DNA from: Neurospora tetraspora | Taxonomy: Eukaryota > Ascomycota > Sordariomycetes > Sordariales > Sordariaceae | Direction of reading: 5' to 3' | Assembly (NCBI RefSeq): GCF_033439725.1 | Contig: NW_026944389.1 | Location: forward strand, 1,612,001 to 1,676,000 | DNA: 64,000 nucleotides | Part shown: positions 56,421 through 64,000 of the stretch, one piece after another | Layout: every line of letters begins with the position of its first letter | How positions within the stretch are numbered: the first letter of the stretch is position 1 | Notes under the pieces: generated by a model | The model's database searches: none | Told to the model about the DNA's origin: nothing | The model's input: only the letters and a program-made list of their open reading frames with translations | Made by a program: the position numbers and the translations under genes

Positions 56421-57773
56421 CTTAGGGTTAAAGTTAAGGGTAAAATTAAAATTAAAATTAATATTAATAAAAGCGATTTGGAGGCTAACGATTAATTTGA
56501 CGAAAATAAAAACAATAGTACTTCCGAATAGTAAATTTATTACCTTCCCTATTAGTTTTAAACGATTTCTATATTATTTTTATATATTAATTTTATATAG
56601 GAATGAATTTATTATTAATTAAAACGGTTTAAATAAAGGGAAATACTATAAAATAAATATGATTAAATACGACGGTTTTCGCTTTATATAGGTTATTGCG
56701 GATAAGGCCCAATTTTTATATAATTTTAATAGTACGTTTTAGCAGTAAATCCGTAAAATCCTTTACAATTCAATAGTTTTTTATTTTACAATACCCTTTT
56801 TAAATTTAATATACAATTTAAGGGCATTCGTTAAGATATTATAAAATAATACCTAATTCTTATTAAAAAAAGAAGTTCGATTTTAATTTTAATACGTTTA
56901 AGATTTTAAAGATTTACAATTTAGGTAGCGAATTATACGTTTTCGAACTTAATACGGATTTTATAATTGTTGGAACCCTTTAAAAAATTAAAGAGGATTG
57001 GAGGTTTAAATAATAAGTCCTATATTCTGATTATTAAAAGCGTATTTTTTTAAAGGCGTTATTATAAATAAATAAACCAATTTTATTATAAAAAATCGTA
57101 AGTATTCTTTTTTAATAAAGGTATATATACTTTACTAACGTTATTAAACAATTAAATTATATACCCGTCGACGTTTATCCTTCTAATAAAGGTATATTAA
57201 ATTTATTTTAAGTATAATAAGCATTTAATTGATAGGGTAGCGGCTTTAACCGATTTATATTTAGTATTTATTATTTAGTAGTTAAATAACGCTTTTGGCG
57301 GCGATTTTAATTTAAACAATAAATTGAAGGGCGTTAGGTCTATTTTAGTGTGAAGGCTATATTTCTTTATATAGGATATATTTATATAAGATATATTGTA
57401 AATAGATAATAAAATTGGTTGTAAAGTTACGGCGAAAATACGATTTTGGGAGTAGAATATTTAGTAAGAAATCTTCATTTTAAAAAAGGATAAAAAAGTT
57501 AAATTATTAGCTAGTTGAAACGTTAATAAAATTAATGTATTTATTAAATTGAATTTTAATAGAGGTTTGATATATATATAATTACTTTATTAATGACCTT
57601 AATGTTTTATTACTTATTAATTGTACGGGTATAATTTATTAGGTAGCGTCCTAATTTGTTCTATAAATATAAATTTTAAATAAATATTGTAAAGAATTAT
57701 AGGTTAGCGAATATATTTTTATTATTATTAATTATTTGTAGATATAAATATAAATATATTTTATTAGTAGTTT

Positions 57774-57824
57774 AAAATCGATAAGGGAGGTAAATTTCCT
57801 TTAATATTTTCCCTTATTGGTTTT
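57774..57824. repeat. Palindromic repeat, member 4
   Basis: AAAATCGATAAGGG (57,774-57,787) faces CCCTTATTGGTTTT (57,811-57,824), about 23 nt apart. Confidence 0.65.
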
Positions 57825-59404
57825 AGTCGTCGATATCGTTTAATATTTATTAGAACCCTTTGTTCTCCTTTTTAAAAGGTTAATTACGTTATTAAGGCAA
57901 TTATATTAAATTAAAGTGCTTAAGAGTATACTAATATTATTTAGGATTAGAATAATAAATATACGAGAGTTAGTATTTTAATTTTTGATTTTATTATTAA
58001 TATAGTTAAATTTAATATTTATATTTAATATAATATACGTATTGAGTTGGGGTTTATATAGAATATTTTAATACTTTTTTCATATTTTGGCCGATTTTAT
58101 TGTATTAATTAAATTAAAATTAAAAAGTAGTACCTTTCGTAAATTAATAGAACTATTCTTAATTAGTAAAAAGACATGATTATACGTAAGGTTTATTTTC
58201 CTTCCTATTTCTCTTATTAGGTTTAGAGTTACTATATTAATCTTTTCTATTAATAGGTTTATATACTATAATTATTATTTATAATTATTTACGACGTTAA
58301 TTCGCTTATATTAAAATTAATTATCATTTATAAAATTATTAAAATTATTTTTATTTATAATTTTAATTGGTTTTTATAGGTAGTTAAATTTTCTTAATAT
58401 ATTAATATATTTATATCCTTTCGTACGGATAAAATTGGGGCTATATATATTTATATTATTAAAATATATATTAAATAGAATTTGATTAAAGTAGGGGAAT
58501 TCGAAAACAAATATAGCAATTATAGATCAATAAATATAATTTATTTCTTTTCTATTATTAATCCTATATACGTTAATATATATTCCAACCTTAACGAATC
58601 GGTTAACGACAGTAAATTATTAAAGGTAGCCTAAACCCTTTTTTCGGACGAGTAAAAGAAGCGTTACTTTACAGTTTTAATATAAATTTTAATTAACTCT
58701 TCTTAATCGGAATAGTAGTATTACGTTTTGAAATAGAAGAAGTTTATAGAAAAAATATTATAATTTACGTATATTATTAATATAATAGAGATATTTTTAT
58801 TCGTTAATAGTTAAAGAATAGAAACAATAATTAATGCTAACCTTTTTATAATATTTAAAAAGCATTTATATATATTCGGTAATAACGTTACTTTTAATAA
58901 GTAATATCGTAAGGACGAGAGTAATTAAAAAGTTTTAGATAAGAATAGAATAATTATTAATAATAATAAAATTTTAATTGGCGGTAATTAAAATGTAAAT
59001 AACTATAGAACCTTTATTAACAATAATGAATTAATTTATATAATTTAATTTAAAATAGAATATATAGATCGTTCTTTACATATATTCTTCGCTAAAATAA
59101 AAAAGGTATATAATAAAAAGTCCGCTGAAAAGTTTTTTAATAAATAGTATTTAGGGCGGGCCTTAAAATACGTATATTCGAAAGGGTATGTATATTATTG
59201 CTTATAATATAGCCTCTTTATAGAAAATAAATATAAAATTATAAAAATAATCGGGAGAGAGGATGATATATATAAAGTATATAAATTTATAATTCCTACT
59301 ACCTATAATAGCGATAAGATATAAATTCCAGAGTAAGTTATCAATTACGTATACGAGAAATGCGTAATTAGGTTTGACAGTCCTATTTAATTCCGGCTTC
59401 GTTT

Positions 59405-59448
59405 AAATCCAATAGGGGTAGGAATAGGTATTTCCCTTATTAGTTTTT
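59405..59448. repeat. Palindromic repeat, member 5
   Basis: AAATCCAATAGGGG (59,405-59,418) faces CCCTTATTAGTTTTT (59,434-59,448). The loop is shorter than in member 4. Single arms of the same type are at about 53,421, 53,472, 53,523, 53,579, 56,544 and 58,215. Confidence 0.6.
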
Positions 59449-59939
59449 ATAATAGATAATATAGTTTATATTTTAATATTCGTATATTACTACTTAGGAT
59501 ACTTTGGCTTTTATTATTTTAATTTGTTATATTAATATAGAGAGATAGATAATGATCGGTATGTATTTGTTTCGGATTTTATGGACTTTTATATATTTTT
59601 TTACTTTTATTGGTTGCGATATTTAAATAGTAGGGCGTAGAGTATTTATTATTTTTATTTATCCGTATAGGTTTTAGCGGTTATATTACTATTGTATTAG
59701 GATTAATATTTTTGGGTACTATTCCCCTTTTAGGCTTTTATTGGCGTTATTTTCCATATTTTAATAGATTTATAATTTTTAGGAGATAGCGTTTATTTAA
59801 TTTATATATTATTATAATATTTACTATATTTTCTTCCCGTCTTTATATTAATGTTTTTATATATCTTTTGAGGATATTCATTGAATTGGTTTTTATTATT
59901 TTTAATATTTGAGACTTTAGTATACTTTAATATAATTTA

Positions 59940-62900
59940 GGGATTTTCGCGCTAGATTTTAATTTTTTATTCGGTGAATGAATACGAACTTTAACGCTTG
60001 AATTTATATAAGTCTATTTTAATATTTTCATTATAGGGTTTTACCGATTATTCGTTTTGTACATTCGCTTTCTAGCCTCGTAATTGAATAGTTTGCGAGT
60101 AAATAGGTGAAATATAATTAGACGTAGCTATATATCATATTAATAATTTATTACATACTTACTATACGATATATTAAGTTGTATTATATTTTAGAACGTT
60201 TATTAGTATAGTATTTTTGGGTAGCCTATTTTAGCTAATAAGCGTATATATAAAATATTTTTATTATATATTTAAGCAAATTTTTATTAAACGTTTTTAT
60301 CGTTTATTACGCTCGTTTATTAGGTCTTTTCTTATTTATTATATTCGCTCCTTTATTTATATTTTATCGATATTTAAAATTCGTATTTATTTTACTATTT
60401 ACTATAGCCTCTTCCTAATCTATTTAGGCTTTTATTTAAAATATTATTTAAAATATATAGAATAGTTATTTTGTATTTTTATCGGTCGTATTATTATTAG
60501 AGTATAATTTAATTCCTTTTATTATAGGGGTTATTGCTTCTTTTATTACCCCTCCCCCCTTTAATTGTAAATATACGATTATTTAAAACGCGAACCAAAC
60601 GGAATTATAGGTATAGTTTATAGCGACCGTTTATTTTGAACTTTTTTAAGGATTGTATATAAGTAAATTGAATTTTAAAGTTTAATTCCTTATTCATCCT
60701 TTCAGCTAAGCTTTATTATTTAATTAATTATAGGCTTTATATTATAAATAAATTAGGATTTATAATTTTATAGACGTTATTATCGAAATTGTTATAAAGG
60801 TTATTATTTGGTATTTTTAACCTTATATATAACGTTTATTAAAATTCTTCTAAGGATTATATATAAATAGGTTAAATATTTAGATTTGGTTCTTTATATA
60901 TCTTTTCGGTTAAGTTTTATTATTTAAATAATTGTAGGCTTCGTATTGTAGATAAGTTAGGTAAAAATAAAAAGTATTATTAACTAAATATTATAAGTAT
61001 TTTATTTTAATTTGAAAAGAAAGAACTTGGGCAGATAATTTAACGCGACTAATAATAAGTATTTGGAAGTAGGTAGTTACAAAGTATAGTAATCCTAATT
61101 TATATATATTATATTGGATTTTATTAATTTATTTAAGCTTTAATTATTTCAAGCGAATAGTTACTATAGCATTCGGATAATCTTAAACTATAGTAATTTT
61201 ACTTTAATATAATAGATTTTATTAATTTATTTAGTATATAACGAATATTATTAAAGATATTATTAAAACTATTAATAGTAGCGACGGCGATAGCGACAGT
61301 AATAGCGATAGCGATAATATGATTAAGAATATTAATAATAGCGACAACGATAATATTATTAAGAATATTAATAATAGCGATAGCAATAGCGATAGTAATT
61401 GCGATAGCGATAGCGACGGCGATAGTAAGGAATTAGGAGAATTATTATAGAAGAAGGTACGTTTTATAAAAGCGCGTAGGGTAGTATATAAAGTAAAGAA
61501 ATAGGAAGCGAAGGTAAAGAAGATAAATAAATTGGATTTTTGGGTTTTGAAAGATATAGTAAGGGGATTTTATTTTATTGTTTTGTAAATTATATTAATT
61601 CGTTAGGCGTAAATAGAAATTGATAATCCTATTATTAAATAATCGGAATTTTCTTTTTATATTTATATAAAAAGACGGTTGTACTACTACTTATTTCGTT
61701 GGTATTATATTCTGCTTTAAATATATTTAATTGCTTTATAAAAATTATCCACTTATTTTTAATTAATTATTCGCTTAATCATTTATTAGAAGTCCTTTTA
61801 CGTTCGTTATTTTGAAAAGTTCCGATTTTACAATTTAGGCGATTATTTTTATTATTTTACCTTTTAAATAGAAAGATTTTATGAAAGATTATTATTAACC
61901 GGATTATTTTTAGTTATATTTTAGACTAGGTATTTTTAACTTATTATTATTATCGTTTAATTAATTATACGGCGAATAAGGTTTTTACATATTATATTTT
62001 TAATTATTATTTAAGGAATAACGATATAATTAAGTTATTGGATATATATTTATTTATTTTATTAATCAATTAACGGCCGTTTGGACGCTATATTTAAATT
62101 TAAACTAGCCTTACCGCATTATATAGTTCAAAGTCAATTATAAAGAGAATTTTAATTTTAAAGGCAATATAAAATATTTTAATATTATAATAAGAAGAAT
62201 AAACATATTGGAACGTAATTCCCGTTTATTAAAACCTAATTTCTTATGCAATTATTATTTCGAAGTGAATTGGTTATTGTATAAAATTTTATTAAATATA
62301 ATAAATAAGTTTTTGGTTGACTTTAAGAGAAGTTATTTAAGGGAATTAATATTGCGGTGGGGAACGGATAATAAAATAATTATTCACAAGAGGTTTTATT
62401 ATAAATAGGATTATTTATTAGAATTATAAGAATTGAAATAGTAATTATTTTTAAATATATATCAATTTTAATATTATATTATTACTCTTAATGTATTAGA
62501 CGTATATTAATTATAATTAAGTTTAAACAATAATTAATTTATAATTAGTAATTTAGATTATACGAATTTGATATTAGGATTTACCATAATTAAATGCAAT
62601 ATTTATTATATTTTTATTTAATTCGTTATATAAATGGCTATTAATTATACTAATACATTAAATTAAATATAATTTTTCGAAAGTTTTTGTAAATGAATAT
62701 TATAAAATGTAGAAATAAGGGTAGAAAGAGTAATTTAAGAGAGAATTAGGTTCGAAATAGTTCGGATAAATTAAATGTTTGACGATAAGGTTATAAAGTT
62801 AGAATAGAATATTATAATAGTTATTCGAACCCTTTAGGATTTGGTAATAGAAGTTTAAAATACAGTTAGAGGGAATTATAGTAAATTATTAAATGTTATA

Positions 62901-62990
62901 AAGAATATATTAGAAATAGTAGTTGTGAGTACGGCGGAGGTTACTTTAGTAAAAGATAATTAAGTATTCGTCCGAGAGGAGGTTAGGTAT
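59940..62990. mobile_element. RIP-degraded repeat element, right copy
   Basis: This is colinear with 2,580-5,460 in the left block, in the same orientation; see that entry for paired landmarks. A plus-strand reading frame is still visible in pieces: the Asp/Ser repeat at 61,268-61,430, a Lys/Arg-rich stretch with KLDFWVLKD after it, and the open 66-codon fragment at 62,208-62,408 (FEVNWLLYKILLNIINKFL, SYLRELILRWGTDNK). The right copy is the better preserved of the two. The element class is not identified. Confidence 0.7.
61268..61430 (+). repeat. AGCGAT-type hexanucleotide repeat coding Ser/Asp/Asn
   Basis: Imperfect AGCGAT, AGCGAC and AGTAAT units in an open plus frame read as S-D, S-N and G-D dipeptides, with KNINNSD inserted twice. 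It stays in frame with the Lys/Arg-rich stretch that follows, up to TAG at about 61,447. The left copy of the element lacks a comparable run. Confidence 0.7.
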
Positions 62991-64000
62991 TTAATAATAA
63001 ATAATAATAATTCCGATAGTAATAATTCCAATAATAATATTTTTAATATAGAATAATTATTAGGTTAATTATTTTATAATTAATATTAAATTATTAGCGG
63101 TTTATAGGTATATTATTAAAATTATTACTAGTAAAGAAACGTTCGAAAATAAAATTATTTATATTATGTAGCGTTTAGAAGAGAGTTAAATTAAAATGTC
63201 CGAATATTTTTTAATAATATATAATATATTAATTCTATTGATTTGAAGGAGTTCGCCGAATTTAATAAATTATATATAGATTTTTCGTTTATTTTATAAA
63301 GGTTGGAGGTATAGCCGTTAGTAAAGTAAATTAAATTTTATATTAAATTTAATATGTTTAAAGAAGGGATAAGGTTGGTTAATTTCTTTAGATTTTCGGA
63401 TGTAGTAGAAAGTTATATTGAGGTAATTTAATAGTTTTTTAAAGAGTAGAGTAATTTAATAATTGATTTAATCCGCGTTGGGGGAGGAGAAATAGTAGTT
63501 AAATAGATTGTTTTTAAGGGTTATCTATTTATTATTGGGGAAAAAATTTCAGTAGAACAGTTTTTTGATTAGTTCCTTTATTAAAATATCTTCGCTTTAA
63601 TACAATAAACCCCGCCATCATTATAAATATTTCCAATGCGTTTATACCTATTCCGTAATTTTTTAAAGGTTTATTTAATTTCTTTAAATAGAAGTACGTT
63701 TAATTTATAATTGCTTTTTAGATTTCTTTTAATTTATAATCCGGTATTTTTCTATAGGATAGGTTTTAGGTATTTAAAGGATTAGGGTATTTAAAAATAT
63801 ATTATTTATTTGTTTTTTTTTATAGTTTTTAAGAAATAATTTATATTAATATTTATATTATATATAGGGTAGAAATCGGTAGATGTTTTCGGTTTAGGGC
63901 GGTCCTTTACCGGAGTATTTTAAAATAGTAATTAATTAGTATTTTAAATAATGTTTTTTAATTGTATAAATTCTATTAGGGAAACGGTAGAGCGGGGTAT

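Larger units (their letters stand above)
50110..64000. repeat. RIP-degraded AT-rich block, right flank
   Basis: The composition changes abruptly at about 50,110 to very AT-rich sequence full of stops, continuing to the window end. It contains several different degraded elements: a palindrome family between 51,020 and 59,450, an ATPase-like relic near 55,950, a hexanucleotide Asp/Ser repeat at 61,268-61,430, and the right copy of the flank-shared element (59,940-62,990). No intact gene is seen; the 66-codon plus frame at 62,208-62,408 is a surviving fragment inside the degraded element. Heterochromatin is expected here by analogy with RIP-affected regions. Confidence 0.85.

Noticed and set aside
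62208-62408. A small intact gene in the right AT-rich block
   Set aside because: It is colinear with a stop-filled part of the left element copy (near 4,740-4,860), so it is a surviving fragment of a degraded element.
1-64000. CRISPR array, bacterial operon or 5S rRNA gene
   Set aside because: The window is eukaryotic with spliceosomal introns; tandem repeats lack CRISPR spacing, and no 5S rRNA core sequence was seen.

Overview
The window looks like a filamentous ascomycete chromosome, most likely Neurospora or a close Sordariaceae relative. Three observations support this. Two blocks, about 1-8,200 and 50,110-64,000, are extremely AT-rich, packed with stop codons and full of diverged repeats, as repeat-induced point mutation (RIP) leaves them. 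Between them lies a GC-balanced island of about 42 kb with short spliceosomal introns (GTRNGT at the 5' end, CTAAC-like branch, YAG at the 3' end). The proteins are typical of Sordariomycetes: a Zn2Cys6 regulator, a Dbp7 helicase, a Snf5-type remodeller subunit with a GATA-like finger, and an UNC93-like transporter. The species itself is inferred, not proven.

Island layout, left to right: a Zn2Cys6 regulator broken by two compensating homopolymer frame changes (8.75-11.05 kb, +); tRNA-Lys (-); dbp-7 (11.85-14.30, -); a DHA1-type MFS transporter (15.0-16.7, -), divergent from an NADH-cytochrome b5 reductase-like gene (18.39-19.43, +); a Cys-rich relic or small gene (20.4, +); a repeat-rich stretch (21.5-23.1); a large protein with a DraRnl/Rnl5-type RNA ligase core (23.47-26.08, +); a proline-rich membrane-anchored protein of unknown role (27.39-29.21, +); copy A of a small paralogous family (29.88-31.00, +); about 3.5 kb without a convincing gene; an ExoIII/AP-endonuclease-fold protein (34.51-35.79, +); tRNA-Glu (+); family copies B and C (36.86-37.39 and 38.00-38.57, both -); a Snf5/Sfh1-type chromatin remodeller subunit (40.54-42.37, +); tRNA-Ala (-); a PEBP-family protein (44.70-45.50, +); a 480-bp inverted-repeat mobile element (45.71-46.18); and an UNC93-like MFS protein (47.32-49.07, +).

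Most genes are unrelated housekeeping functions (ribosome assembly, chromatin remodelling, transport, redox, nucleic-acid repair) and do not form one pathway. The more unusual content is: (i) three paralogous small genes within 9 kb sharing one phase-1 intron; (ii) a eukaryotic RNA ligase of the Deinococcus type with a long C-terminal extension; (iii) a RIP-free MITE-like element with near-perfect termini and a 3-bp target duplication; (iv) the same RIP-degraded element, about 3 kb long and in the same orientation, in both AT-rich flanks; (v) a dispersed family of short palindromes confined to the right AT-rich block. All three tRNA genes have an intron at the canonical position next to the anticodon.
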